Source of the DNA: an uncultured bacterium
GTDB taxonomy: Bacteria > Cyanobacteriota > Vampirovibrionia > Gastranaerophilales > Gastranaerophilaceae
Direction of reading: 5' to 3'
DNA: 64,000 nucleotides
Assembly: GCA_958366705.1 (NCBI GenBank)
Contig: CATXCB010000001.1
Span: 62,001-126,000, forward strand
Shown here: piece by piece, positions 25,767 through 35,076 of the stretch
How positions within the stretch are numbered: position 1 is the stretch's first letter
Layout of the letters: each line of letters opens with the position of its first letter
The notes under the pieces: generated by a model
Told to the model about the DNA's origin: nothing
Seen by the model: the letters and a program-made list of their open reading frames with translations, nothing else
Database searches by the model: none
Made by a program: the position numbers and the translations under genes

Positions 25767-26088
25767 AGGTATCCTGTCATCCTGAATCAACATGTCCTGC
25801 TGAACTAGTTTCAGGGTCTCAGTCAATGTACACATCAACAAGAACCGTAGTAGAACGACTTTACCAAGCCGACAAAAGAATTAATGTCGGATTAGTAAAT
25901 CCGACCTACTTAATAATCTCGTTTTCAAGATTCCGAACCAAGTTCGGAATGCCTGATATGTTACCCCCTCGCCCATTTATGGGAGAGGGTAGTGGTGAGG
26001 GGTGCTACGCACGTAGATTTGCCACCAATTGTTTAAACCCTACATCAGCATTTCAGGATAATAGATTCCGAAACGAGTTCGGAATGAC
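25767..26088 (+). repeat. Dispersed repeats inside the prepilin 2 reading frame
   Basis: This stretch consists of short repeats found elsewhere in the window: R1 (TGTCATCCTGAA... with CTAGTTTCAGGGTCTCAGT, ~25774-25821), R4 (GATTCCGAACCAAGTTCGGAATG, ~25931-25951, again ~26064-26086), a GGGAGAGGG...GGTGAGGGG palindrome-like unit (~25980-26001) and inverted R5 (~26003-26033). All of it is open in the prepilin frame. Confidence 0.65.
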
Positions 26089-26755
26089 GCATAATAAAGC
26101 CGCATTTACCCTTGCCGAAGTCCTAATAACTCTTGGTATAATAGGTGTGGTCGCAGCATTAACGATTCCTGGTTTGATTGCTAAATTTCATCAAATTCAG
26201 TTTGAAACAGCTTTTAAGAAAGAGTATTCGATGTTCCAAAATGCGATGAATTTAATAACGGAAGAAGAAAATTTATTACTTTGTTATACTCACTATCCAA
26301 AAGGAACTTCGTCTTATGCTACAGTTTCTGATGATTGTAAACAATTGGAAAAGAATTTAGTGCAGGCATTAAAACTTTCTGAGTATAAGAGTGGAAATAA
26401 ACTTATATCTAAATATGCATCTAAATCCAAGGTTCTTGCAAATGGTGGTAAGACTGTTAATAATGCTTGTTCTTACGAAGGACTTGGCGTTTTTAATTCA
26501 TATGTGGCTCTTGACGGTACTATTTATAATTTTAAATTTAACAATTTTCCTGTACTAATTATTGATGTAAATGGTGAACGCGGTCCTAATAAATGGGGAT
26601 ATGATGTATTTTTTATGGTGTTATCAAATCATAAAGATAAATTGTTATTAACAGACGAATACTGTTCTATTGTAGAAAAAGGTGGGCAGCTTCCTAGAAA
26701 TATTTTGAAGAACAAGAAGACAACTACCAGTTCTGATTTTACAATTCGTTGGTAA
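25826..26755 (+). CDS. Prepilin-like protein with N-terminal methylation motif (copy 2)
   Basis: A pilin-like protein whose methylation motif FTLAEVLITLGIIGVVAALTIP starts about 90 residues after the listed ATG. The part before it is translated dispersed repeats. The mature part (~219 residues) ends with the IDVNGERGPNKWGYD signature. Possible starts are ATG 25826 (weak site), ATG 26084 inside repeat R4 (MTHNKAAFTLAEV, a realistic prepilin leader but without a ribosome-binding site), or ATG 25611 after a change of poly-G length. The base sequence around FTLAEVLITLGIIG is nearly identical to copy 3, pointing to recent duplication or gene conversion of the 5' part. Confidence 0.75.
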   Translation: MYTSTRTVVERLYQADKRINVGLVNPTYLIISFSRFRTKFGMPDMLPPRPFMGEGSGEGCYARRFATNCLNPTSAFQDNRFRNEFGMTHNKAAFTLAEVLITLGIIGVVAALTIPGLIAKFHQIQFETAFKKEYSMFQNAMNLITEEENLLLCYTHYPKGTSSYATVSDDCKQLEKNLVQALKLSEYKSGNKLISKYASKSKVLANGGKTVNNACSYEGLGVFNSYVALDGTIYNFKFNNFPVLIIDVNGERGPNKWGYDVFFMVLSNHKDKLLLTDEYCSIVEKGGQLPRNILKNKKTTTSSDFTIRW

Positions 26756-26821
26756 CTTTTATAATAATGGAGGTGGTGTCAAGCCGTTATAACCAATTTT
26801 GGGGTTCTAATATTCTTTATA

Positions 26822-27634
26822 TTAATCAATTATGGCAATAGGACAAATTTGTCTTAAGTATTTTATTGTCTGCAAGTCTATGTCAGAATAAATTGCTCCC
26901 TCTTGATTTTTTGCGTTTGCAATAATTTCAGCGGTAGGTGAAACTATTAGTGAATTTCCTATGCAGCTGAATTGTTCGTTTGATTTTTTTGTTTGATTTG
27001 ATATGACTATAAATGCAGTGTTGTCGTAGGCTCGAGTCCTAGCCATTGCAATCCACATATCCTGAGCATATTTTAACGATTCCGAATCATTGTAAATTTC
27101 GTTTGGAATTGCCCAGGCTGTAGGCAGAACAATTATATCTGCTCCCATTTTTACAAGTTTTTTGAATAACATTGGGTACCTAATGTCAAAACATATCGCT
27201 ATTCCAACCTTGCCAAAATCAAAGTCGATGATAGCTTCTTTTTCTCCTGCTGTTATTGTTTCATTTTCTGTTCCGCCAAGGTATTTAAAAAGGTGGATTT
27301 TTCTATATTTACCAATAATTTCACCCTGACGGTTTATTGCAAAAGATGTATTATATAATTTATCTTCTTTTTTTTCTATTACTGTTCCGGCAATTATATT
27401 TGTATTGTATTTTTTAGCTAATTCTTTGATAAAAGCAATGATTTCTCCGCCATTTTCGTTAACCGGATGAGTTGTAAAGTATTCAGGGCAAATTCCGGTT
27501 GAAAAATATTCGGGTAGAACCACTAAGTCTAATTTTTTATTTGCATGTTTTTTTATATAGTGTTCTATTTTTTTTAAGTTGATTTCCGGTTTATTTAAAA
27601 GTGGTTTTATTTGTATATTTAAAATTCCTGCCAT
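26822..27634 (-). CDS. Carbon-nitrogen hydrolase (nitrilase superfamily)
   Basis: A 270-residue amidase of the nitrilase superfamily. The catalytic triad is visible: Glu in VVLPEYFSTG, Lys in YRKIHLFKYLGG and Cys in GIAICFDIRYPMLF. The sequence pattern resembles omega-amidase/Nit2-type enzymes that hydrolyse alpha-ketoglutaramate or similar amides; the exact substrate is not certain. It has a GGAGCAAAAT site before the ATG and is divergent from bioB. Confidence 0.88.
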   Translation of the reverse strand: MAGILNIQIKPLLNKPEINLKKIEHYIKKHANKKLDLVVLPEYFSTGICPEYFTTHPVNENGGEIIAFIKELAKKYNTNIIAGTVIEKKEDKLYNTSFAINRQGEIIGKYRKIHLFKYLGGTENETITAGEKEAIIDFDFGKVGIAICFDIRYPMLFKKLVKMGADIIVLPTAWAIPNEIYNDSESLKYAQDMWIAMARTRAYDNTAFIVISNQTKKSNEQFSCIGNSLIVSPTAEIIANAKNQEGAIYSDIDLQTIKYLRQICPIAIID

Positions 27635-27739
27635 ATTTTGCTCCTTGTTTACTTTAATTTTATCATAATCTCTTGAAAAATTGCTTATTTCGGCTTACTA
27701 TTTGTATATATTTAGTTCTAATTAAAAAGGATACGGGAT

Positions 27740-28678
27740 ATGAATAGTACAGTTGAAAATAAAGTTTATACAAAAGAAGAATTGCTGGCATTTTATAATA
27801 TGCCCTTAGAGGATTTGTTGAAAGAATCTTCCAAGTATATGTCAAATAATATTGAATTTTGTTCATTGATTAATGCAAGAAATGGCAAATGTTCTCAAAA
27901 TTGTAAATATTGTGCTCAGAGTTCTCACTATTGTACTAATATTGAATCATATCCTTTAGTTGAAGTAGAAGAAGTTAGAAAAGTTGCACTGGAAGCAAAA
28001 GAGCATAAAGCTTCCCGTTTTGCAATAGTAACGAGTGGAAAAACTCCTGATGAGGGCAGAGACTTCCAAATAGAACTTGATATGATTAAAGAAGTAAATA
28101 AAATTGAAGGATTAAAATCTTGTGCTTCTATTGGAATTTTAGATGAAGAGCAGGCAAAACAATTGGCTAAAAGCGGGTTAAAAAGATTTCACCACAATAT
28201 AAATACCTGCCGTTCTTATTATCCTGAAGTTTGTACAACGCACAGCTGGGATGATAGATTAAAGACTTGTAAACTTGTAAAAAAATATGGAATGGAATTG
28301 TGCTGCGGTGTTATCTTAGGCATGGGAGAAAGTGTTGAACAAAGAATTGAAATGGCTATGGAGTTGGCAGAAATCCAGCCTGATTCTATACCTATAAATA
28401 TTTTAATGCCGATTAAAGATACTCCGTTTGAAAATTACCACGATAAAATTGATGAAGAGAATGTTTTGAGAACTCTTGCGGTATTTAAAATTGCGAATCC
28501 TAATGCGGTTATTCGTTTTTGCGGCGGTCGTATGAGATTGTCTCAAGCAAATCAAGAACTGGCTTTGCAATCTTGTGTTGAAGGTATTTTGATTGGTAAT
28601 TACCTGACAACTGTAGGCAAAGAGCCAAAAGAAGATATTGAAACCGTGAAAAAATTAGGCAAAACTCTTTTACATTAG
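27740..28678 (+). CDS. bioB: Biotin synthase
   Basis: A radical-SAM enzyme that inserts sulfur into dethiobiotin. The iron-sulfur motif CSQNCKYCAQSSHY binds the [4Fe-4S] cluster; TSGKTPDEGRDF, CCGVILGMGES and INILMPIKDTP are BioB landmarks. At 312 residues it is near normal size. No other bio gene is adjacent, so the earlier steps must be elsewhere or the cell imports dethiobiotin. A promoter-like pair TTGCTT / TATATA lies upstream, and the site AAAAGGA precedes the ATG. Confidence 0.95.
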   Translation: MNSTVENKVYTKEELLAFYNMPLEDLLKESSKYMSNNIEFCSLINARNGKCSQNCKYCAQSSHYCTNIESYPLVEVEEVRKVALEAKEHKASRFAIVTSGKTPDEGRDFQIELDMIKEVNKIEGLKSCASIGILDEEQAKQLAKSGLKRFHHNINTCRSYYPEVCTTHSWDDRLKTCKLVKKYGMELCCGVILGMGESVEQRIEMAMELAEIQPDSIPINILMPIKDTPFENYHDKIDEENVLRTLAVFKIANPNAVIRFCGGRMRLSQANQELALQSCVEGILIGNYLTTVGKEPKEDIETVKKLGKTLLH

Positions 28679-28757
28679 TTTATAAATTTAAAATTTAGTC
28701 AATTTTTCTTACTAAATATACTTATTATATATAAGATATTAAGTGGAGATTTGAAGT

Positions 28758-29522
28758 ATGCCGATTGATGATGGAAAATTTATTAATAGTAGTTTGGGAA
28801 ACATCCCTCAGAGTCAGCCGTCTAAGTTCGGTGCCGATTTTAGTCTTGATAAAACTAGAGAACTGATTTTTGATTTTAAAAATCAAAATTATAAATTGGA
28901 ACAATCATTAAATAATAACCCATCTAATATTTTTAATGAAATGTATAAGCAATTAAAGAATAGCAAGCCAGAATTATCTACGGTTTTTATTTGTGAACCG
29001 GATGCGCTGCGGGTTGAACCTCCGGTGATTCAGGAGGAATTTAGGCAGCCGGCTGAAATTAAATTTGTAAAAAATCCTGTAATTCCCAATTGTCAAAAAA
29101 CTTACGCAAAAAACTTTAATGTGACTGAAGAATTATTTAATGGCAGTGCCAAAGATTTAAACAGGTGTCTTAAAGGAACAAAACTTGCGGGAATGGGACA
29201 GATGTTTCTTGATGCTCAGGATAAATATGGAATAAATGCAATATTTTTAATGGCAATTGCAAGGGGAGAATCCGGTTATGGAAAAAGACCTCAGAAAAAT
29301 CCATATAGTATATTTGGAACAGGCGATAGAACCTCAAAAAGTTATGCCCAGTGTCTTGATAAGCTCGGGAATAATCTGAAACAAAACTATATAACTAAAA
29401 ATAAACTTGAAACTCTTGATAAAATAAATAAAAGGTATGCTCCAGATAATTCTAAATGGGCAGAAGGTATTGCTAAGCATATGTCTATTATTTCAAAACA
29501 AATTATGAGTGAGTATCAATAA
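28758..29522 (+). CDS. Glucosaminidase-domain protein
   Basis: A 254-residue protein with a C-terminal glucosaminidase domain (Pfam PF01832 type): LDAQDKYGINAIFLMAIARGESGYG with the catalytic Glu, then NPYSIFGTGD. It would cut peptidoglycan glycan strands. The N-terminal ~120 residues are low-complexity and linker-like, with no signal peptide, so export (for example by a non-Sec route) or lysis-linked release is unclear. The gene converges with aroE and ends one base before its stop. Confidence 0.82.
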   Translation: MPIDDGKFINSSLGNIPQSQPSKFGADFSLDKTRELIFDFKNQNYKLEQSLNNNPSNIFNEMYKQLKNSKPELSTVFICEPDALRVEPPVIQEEFRQPAEIKFVKNPVIPNCQKTYAKNFNVTEELFNGSAKDLNRCLKGTKLAGMGQMFLDAQDKYGINAIFLMAIARGESGYGKRPQKNPYSIFGTGDRTSKSYAQCLDKLGNNLKQNYITKNKLETLDKINKRYAPDNSKWAEGIAKHMSIISKQIMSEYQ

Positions 29523-29523
29523 C

Positions 29524-30855
29524 TTATAAGTTCTCTAAGACAGCAATTTTCATATCTTTAAAATCAGGAGTTCTTCCTGTCCAAATTTGTTCAGCGGCAA
29601 GAGCTTGATGTATAAACATATCCACCCCGTTAAGAGTTTTATATCCGTATTTCTCTGCAAGTTTTAAAAGAACTGTTTTTTTAGGATTGTAAATGACATC
29701 ATAGACCAGAGCTCCCTGAGGAAGTGTTCGCAATTCGTTTTCTTCTACCGGTGTCATATCTGCTGATCTTCCCAGCATTCCAATTGGTGTTGTGTTTACA
29801 AGTAAATTTATGTCTGAAAGATCTCTTATTCTCTCAATTTGATGGGCAGAAAATGTTACTGATGGAAATGTTTTTCTCAAATAATTCAGAAGTTCCAGGC
29901 AGTTTGGAATATTGCGGGTATATAATTTGATTTCTTTCATCTGACTTTGAGCAAGTGCAGTAATTGCAGCTCTTGCTGCTCCTCCGGTTCCAAGTATTCC
30001 TGCAGTTTTTCCGATTAAAGTAAAAGCTTCCGGTATAGCATTTCTGAAACCAATTACATCAGTATTGTAGCCTTTCAGTTCTTTGGTCTGCGGATTTATA
30101 GAAACAGTGTTTACTGCATTAACCAAATCTGCTGATTCATCCACTTCGTCTAAAAACATTATTACCGGTAATTTTAGTGGAATTGTAACATTAAATCCGC
30201 TATAGTTATGTGTTTTAAAAAATTTTATTCTGTCAACAAGGGTTTCCGGCGGGGTTTCTAAAACTTCGTAACTTGCTTTTAATCCAAGGCTTTTAAATCC
30301 GGCTTCATGCATATAACTGGACAGAGAGTGACCTAAAGGATAACCGATTACTGCAAATTTTCTGGTAGGTGCGTTGATTGTATCAGGTATGATTACAGAA
30401 GTTTCATTAGTAATTGTTTCTTGCATTTGATTTTGTTGCAAGGTGGTTTGAGTTGGTGTATTTGTATTTTGAGAATTGGAATAACTTTCAGGTGTGGATG
30501 CTGTGTTCATATAGTTCGAATAATTTGCATTGAAATTATTTGAATAATTCGAATATTGTTCTGCATAAATGTTATTTTGTGTTGATGCTGGATTTTGAAT
30601 AGTGTTATTTTGTTCTGTTTGACTTTGTGTTTCAGTTATTGTTGTAATATTTTGTGGTGAATTATAATTATTTATGTAATTATTATTTTCATTTTCAATA
30701 TTTGGTTGTAATTGGGTATTATCTTGTGTTTGCAGATTCGCTGCAGAAGATTTTTCTTCAGCTTCCATCTGAGCTTTAAGTTCTGCCAGAGTAATACTTA
30801 TACCGGCAGCTTTCATTTCTTTATAGCGAGCTAATAATTCTTTACTTACAGCCAT
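29524..30855 (-). CDS. aroE: Shikimate dehydrogenase with Gln/Asn-rich N-terminal extension
   Basis: Residues ~165-443 form a complete shikimate dehydrogenase (NADPH-dependent reduction of 3-dehydroshikimate): IGYPLGHSLSSYMHEAGF, the NVTIPLK motif with catalytic Lys, NTDVIGF and GTGGAARAAI for the nucleotide. Residues 1-40 are a helix (KELLARYKEMKAAGISITLAELKAQM) and ~45-160 a Gln/Asn/Thr/Ser-rich, prion-like stretch not expected in AroE (normally ~275 residues). The composition is even and without frameshift, so the fusion looks genuine. Last gene of the lptC-lptA-TPR-dprA-topA-aroE operon, 14 bases after topA. Confidence 0.93.
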   Translation of the reverse strand: MAVSKELLARYKEMKAAGISITLAELKAQMEAEEKSSAANLQTQDNTQLQPNIENENNNYINNYNSPQNITTITETQSQTEQNNTIQNPASTQNNIYAEQYSNYSNNFNANYSNYMNTASTPESYSNSQNTNTPTQTTLQQNQMQETITNETSVIIPDTINAPTRKFAVIGYPLGHSLSSYMHEAGFKSLGLKASYEVLETPPETLVDRIKFFKTHNYSGFNVTIPLKLPVIMFLDEVDESADLVNAVNTVSINPQTKELKGYNTDVIGFRNAIPEAFTLIGKTAGILGTGGAARAAITALAQSQMKEIKLYTRNIPNCLELLNYLRKTFPSVTFSAHQIERIRDLSDINLLVNTTPIGMLGRSADMTPVEENELRTLPQGALVYDVIYNPKKTVLLKLAEKYGYKTLNGVDMFIHQALAAEQIWTGRTPDFKDMKIAVLENL

Positions 30856-30869
30856 ATTAAGAATCCTTT

Positions 30870-33191
30870 TTAATTTTCTTGTGGTGTAATTTCTTCTTCT
30901 GATTGTTCTTTTTTATATCCGCATTTTAAATTTGAACAAGAAATTACTGTACCTTTTTTCAATACTTTTTTAACAAGCAGGCTTCCACAGGTTGGACAAG
31001 TTTCACCTGTTGGTTCATTCCATAGGACAAAATCACATTCCGGATATTTGTCGCAGCCGTAAAAAACTGTCCCACGTTTTGATTTACGTTCGACAATTGT
31101 ACCTTTTCCGCATTTCGGGCATGTTACACCTGTTGATTTTCTAAATGGTTTGCGGTGTTTGCATTCTTCGTTGAGACATTCCATGTATTTGCCGTAAGGC
31201 CCCATTTTGAAAATCATATCAGAACCGCATTTTTCACATTTTTCTTCACAAATTTCTTTTGGTTTTTCAGAAGTTTCACCTTCCTGTTGTTCAGCTTCCA
31301 TTTCTTGCATAACATTGAGTGACATTGCAGTTTTACAATCAGGATAGCCTGAACAGCCTAAGAATTGCGTACCTTTTTTACTTGTACGTAAAACCATTGG
31401 TTTGCCGCAGTTTGGACAATTTATTTTTGTTTCTATTGTTACTCGTTCAGCGGTTTTCATTACAGAATTTACTTCTTCCATAAACGGAGTATAGAAATCT
31501 TGCAGAACTTTGACCCATAGGGCTTCTTTTTCTGCAATTTTATCAAGTTTTTCTTCCATTCCAGCTGTAAACTTGTAGTCCATGATATCTGAAAATTGAG
31601 CAACCAGTTGCTTTGAAACAGTGCGACCTAATAGCGTTGGACGCAGAGCTTTATCTTTTTTTTCTACATATTTTCTGGTTTGTATTACTGTGATAATTGT
31701 TGCATAAGTTGACGGACGACCTATGCCGTGTTCTTCTAAAGCTTTTACCAGTGAAGCTTCATTATATCTTGGAGGCGGCTGTGTGAAATGTTGTTTGGGT
31801 TCAACTTTACGGCAGGCAACATTATCCCCTTTTTCTAAATCAGGAATTTTTGCATCAGATTCTTTTTCATCTTCTTCTGAATCGTTATAAAGTGTTAAAA
31901 AACCGTCAAACATAACTTTGCTGGTTCCGGCTTTTAATGTATAATCACCTGATGTAATTTCGATTGATTTATTTGCAATTTCAGCAGGAGCCATCTGGGA
32001 AGACATAAATTTTTCCCAGATTAATTTATATAATTTGTATTGGTCATTGTCTAAATATTTTTTGATACTTTCAGGCGTACGTTCAGGATATGAGGGACGG
32101 ATTGCTTCGTGGGCGTCCTGAACATTTTGTTTTCCTTTGGCGTAGATATTTGGTTCTTTAGGGTAGTATTTTTCTCCGTAATTCTCCATAATAAAATCGT
32201 GCGCCATTGTTTGAGCATCATCCGAAACCCTTACAGAGTCTGTTCTCATATAGGTAATTAAACCGACTGGGGTTCCGTCAATTTCAATACCTTCATATAG
32301 TTTTTGGGCAACCTGCATTGTTTTTGATACTCCAAAACCTAGTTTTGAAGATGCTGCACGCTGCATTGTTGAGGTTATGAACGGTGCTGTAGGTTTACGT
32401 TTTATTGTTTTTTTAGTAACTTTTGAAACTTCAAATTTGCTTTCAGGATTGGTCAGATAATCTACAATCTTTTGAGCTTCTTCTTTATTTTTAATTGTTT
32501 TTTCAATTGATTTATTTTTTATTTTAGATAATTCAGCTTCAAAAAGTTTGCCATCTTTGTCTAAATTAGCATGAATTGACCAGTATTCCTGCGGAATGAA
32601 TTTTTCAATTTCTTCTTCTCTTTCACAAATCATACGAAGAGCTACAGATTGAACTCTGCCAGCGGATAGATTTCTGTTGCCAATTTGCTTCCATAATACG
32701 GGACTTAATTTAAACCCTACAAGTTTATCTAAAATTTGTCTTGTTTGCTGTGCTTGTACCATATCCATATCAATAGCACGAGGGTTTTCCACAGAATGCT
32801 TTACCGCTTTTGGCGTAATTTCGTTAAATACTATTCTGTAGATTTTTTCATCAGGTACTTTTAAAATCTGGCGTACGTGCCAAGCTATAGCTTCTCCCTC
32901 ACGGTCGGGGTCGGAAGCCAGATAGATTTTGTCTGCTTTTTTAGCTAAGTCATTTAATTTTTTTACAACCTGCTGTTTCCCTGGTATAACTTCAAATTTT
33001 GGCTCAAAGTTATTGTTTACATCAAAGCCCAGGTTTTGGGTTGCAGAATCTTTTGTCGGCAAGTTGCGTACATGTCCGTAGCTTGCTTCAATCTGATATG
33101 AGTCGCCGAGAATTTTTTTTATAGTTTTTGATTTTGCAGGTGACTCGACTATTACTAATGCTTTTTCTTTCTTCTTACTTGCAGTTGCCAT
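30870..33191 (-). CDS. topA: DNA topoisomerase I
   Basis: A 773-residue type IA topoisomerase that relaxes negative supercoils. The TOPRIM domain starts with LVIVESPAKSKTIKKIL and has SDPDREGEAIAWH; the active-site Tyr is in LITYMRTDSVRVS. The C-terminus carries four C4 zinc ribbons (CPNCGKPM, CEKCGSDM, CPKCGKGT and CPTCGSLL). Overlap and order with dprA upstream are common in bacteria (dprA-topA). Confidence 0.97.
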   Translation of the reverse strand: MATASKKKEKALVIVESPAKSKTIKKILGDSYQIEASYGHVRNLPTKDSATQNLGFDVNNNFEPKFEVIPGKQQVVKKLNDLAKKADKIYLASDPDREGEAIAWHVRQILKVPDEKIYRIVFNEITPKAVKHSVENPRAIDMDMVQAQQTRQILDKLVGFKLSPVLWKQIGNRNLSAGRVQSVALRMICEREEEIEKFIPQEYWSIHANLDKDGKLFEAELSKIKNKSIEKTIKNKEEAQKIVDYLTNPESKFEVSKVTKKTIKRKPTAPFITSTMQRAASSKLGFGVSKTMQVAQKLYEGIEIDGTPVGLITYMRTDSVRVSDDAQTMAHDFIMENYGEKYYPKEPNIYAKGKQNVQDAHEAIRPSYPERTPESIKKYLDNDQYKLYKLIWEKFMSSQMAPAEIANKSIEITSGDYTLKAGTSKVMFDGFLTLYNDSEEDEKESDAKIPDLEKGDNVACRKVEPKQHFTQPPPRYNEASLVKALEEHGIGRPSTYATIITVIQTRKYVEKKDKALRPTLLGRTVSKQLVAQFSDIMDYKFTAGMEEKLDKIAEKEALWVKVLQDFYTPFMEEVNSVMKTAERVTIETKINCPNCGKPMVLRTSKKGTQFLGCSGYPDCKTAMSLNVMQEMEAEQQEGETSEKPKEICEEKCEKCGSDMIFKMGPYGKYMECLNEECKHRKPFRKSTGVTCPKCGKGTIVERKSKRGTVFYGCDKYPECDFVLWNEPTGETCPTCGSLLVKKVLKKGTVISCSNLKCGYKKEQSEEEITPQEN

Positions 33192-33207
33192 TTATTTTGT
33201 GTACCTT

Positions 33208-34299
33208 TTATAATTTTTTATATCTATCCCCACTACATTGTTTTATTATGCCTTTAAGCTCCATTGTTGTCAAGTTCATAAGTAAATCATCAAGCTTAAG
33301 ACCTGTTAGTGTTAATAATTCATCTACACCTTTTTCTTCAATTTCGATATTTGAATATATTTTTTCTTCATCAGGAGTCAACATTGGAAGTGTTAGCTGC
33401 TGTTGAGTTTTTGTTTCTTTTTTTATTTCCCAGTTCAGGGTATTCAAAATATCAGAACTTTCTGTAACTATTGCGGCACCGTTTTTCAGAAGTTTGTAAA
33501 TCCCCTGCGTATTAGGGTTGGATATTTCTCCCGGAATACACATCAATTCTCGACCTTGTTCAAGCGTTAGATTCGCTGTAATTAAGGCTCCGCTTTTTAA
33601 TGATGCTTCCGCAACAAGAGTTCCGTATGACAATCCTGATACAATTCTGTTTCTTTGAGGAAATCTGAATTTTATCGGTTCAAATGTAGGATAATATTCT
33701 GTTACCACTGCTCCATATCCATTTTCGATATTCTGGTATAAAGTTTTATTGCTCGTTGGATAGACGTAGTCAAATCCGCTTGCAATAACTCCGATTGTTT
33801 TTATATTATTTTCTATTGCAGATGTGTGTGCAACTGTATCAATTCCAGAGGCGAGTCCTGAAACAATACAGATATCAGTATTTTGTAAATCTGCAATTAT
33901 TTTTTTTAGGTTATCCCTTGCGTGGGTGCTGGCTTTTCTGGAACCTACAACAGCTAGAGTTTTATTAAGGTTGCACTCAAATAGTTTGCCTTTATAGTAT
34001 AAAACCGCAGGAGGATTTTCAATATTTTTTAACAGTTGCGGGTAATTTTCATCTTCTAGTGTTAAAAAGTTTATTCCTCTGGTTTCAACATTGGTAAATG
34101 TTCTGTCAATGTCAACTTTGTCTCTGTATTTTATAAAATTTTCAGCTTTTTTTGAGCTTAGGCCGTCAATATTTTTTAAATCATTTAGTGATGCATTAAA
34201 TGCAGCTTCAATATCTCCAAAATAATTATATAATCTTTGGATGAAACGGCTGTCTATCTGTTCAATTGAAGAAAAAGCAATCCAGTATTTATTCTTCAT
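33208..34299 (-). CDS. dprA: DNA processing protein DprA
   Basis: A 363-residue DprA/Smf that loads RecA on incoming single-stranded DNA during transformation. Residues ~1-70 contain a helix-hairpin-helix-like region (FNASLNDLKNIDGLSSKKAENF), ~100-290 the Rossmann core (LAVVGSRKAS, IVSGLASGIDTVAH, FPQRNRIVSGLS), and ~300-363 a winged-helix DML1-like domain. It overlaps the TPR gene by 11 bases and is followed by topA. A second, core-only DprA-like protein is encoded at 43459-44058. Confidence 0.95.
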   Translation of the reverse strand: MKNKYWIAFSSIEQIDSRFIQRLYNYFGDIEAAFNASLNDLKNIDGLSSKKAENFIKYRDKVDIDRTFTNVETRGINFLTLEDENYPQLLKNIENPPAVLYYKGKLFECNLNKTLAVVGSRKASTHARDNLKKIIADLQNTDICIVSGLASGIDTVAHTSAIENNIKTIGVIASGFDYVYPTSNKTLYQNIENGYGAVVTEYYPTFEPIKFRFPQRNRIVSGLSYGTLVAEASLKSGALITANLTLEQGRELMCIPGEISNPNTQGIYKLLKNGAAIVTESSDILNTLNWEIKKETKTQQQLTLPMLTPDEEKIYSNIEIEEKGVDELLTLTGLKLDDLLMNLTTMELKGIIKQCSGDRYKKL

Positions 34300-35071
34300 T
34301 TGTTCCTTTTTTCTTTTTTATATTATTTATCAGAGAAGTAACATTATGTTTTTCTTCTTGAGGAATATCGAATTTTAGGTAGTCTTCTAAATATTCGATT
34401 GCATCGTCGTAATCTTCACGCGCCATAAAGAGTATAGCAACTTTTTTATACGGCATAGGAAATTTGTTATTTGTCGCAATGGATTTTAAAAAGTTTGATA
34501 TAGCTTTATCTATTTCATCATTAGCTTGATAAGCTTCTGCTAAATAATAATAAATCCACTCATTGTCATCTTTGTAATTTAAAACATTTTCAAAGTTTTC
34601 TATCGCAGAATCGTAATTCCCAAGTTCAAAATATGTTTTAGCCAAATCATAATACGCATCATAATTGTCCGGCTGTTTTTCCAAAACGTATTCCAATTCA
34701 TCAATTGCTAAATCTCTTTTTGCGTCTTCCATGTAGAATCTTGCAAGGTAATGTCTGAAAATTAAATCATCAGGCAGCATATCAATTGCATATGATAAAA
34801 TATTTATGCCCTCGCCAAAACGTTTTTGTTTATAATAAATATCTACAAGGTTTATGTAGCATTGTGGAATTTGTGGATTTAATTCAATACTTTTCAAATA
34901 GTTTTTTTCAGCTTTTTCATCTTCGCCAATATTGGCATAGCATAAACCAAGATTGTTGTATATTTCAGCATTATCAGTTTCAACTTCAAGAATAGATGAA
35001 AACAAATCTATTGCACTATTCCAATCTTGTTTTTTAAAACACTCTATAGCTTTATCAATTTTTTCTTTCAT
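34289..35071 (-). CDS. Tetratricopeptide repeat protein
   Basis: A 260-residue soluble protein of about six TPR units, for example AEIYNNLGLCYANIGEDEKAEKNYLKSIELNP and YYDLAKTYFELGNYDSAIENFENVL. There is no signal peptide, so it acts in the cytoplasm as a scaffold. It lies between lptA and dprA in one operon (five bases after lptA, 11-base overlap with dprA). Partner unknown. Confidence 0.9.
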   Translation of the reverse strand: MKEKIDKAIECFKKQDWNSAIDLFSSILEVETDNAEIYNNLGLCYANIGEDEKAEKNYLKSIELNPQIPQCYINLVDIYYKQKRFGEGINILSYAIDMLPDDLIFRHYLARFYMEDAKRDLAIDELEYVLEKQPDNYDAYYDLAKTYFELGNYDSAIENFENVLNYKDDNEWIYYYLAEAYQANDEIDKAISNFLKSIATNNKFPMPYKKVAILFMAREDYDDAIEYLEDYLKFDIPQEEKHNVTSLINNIKKKKGTNEE

Positions 35072-35076
35072 ATTTA

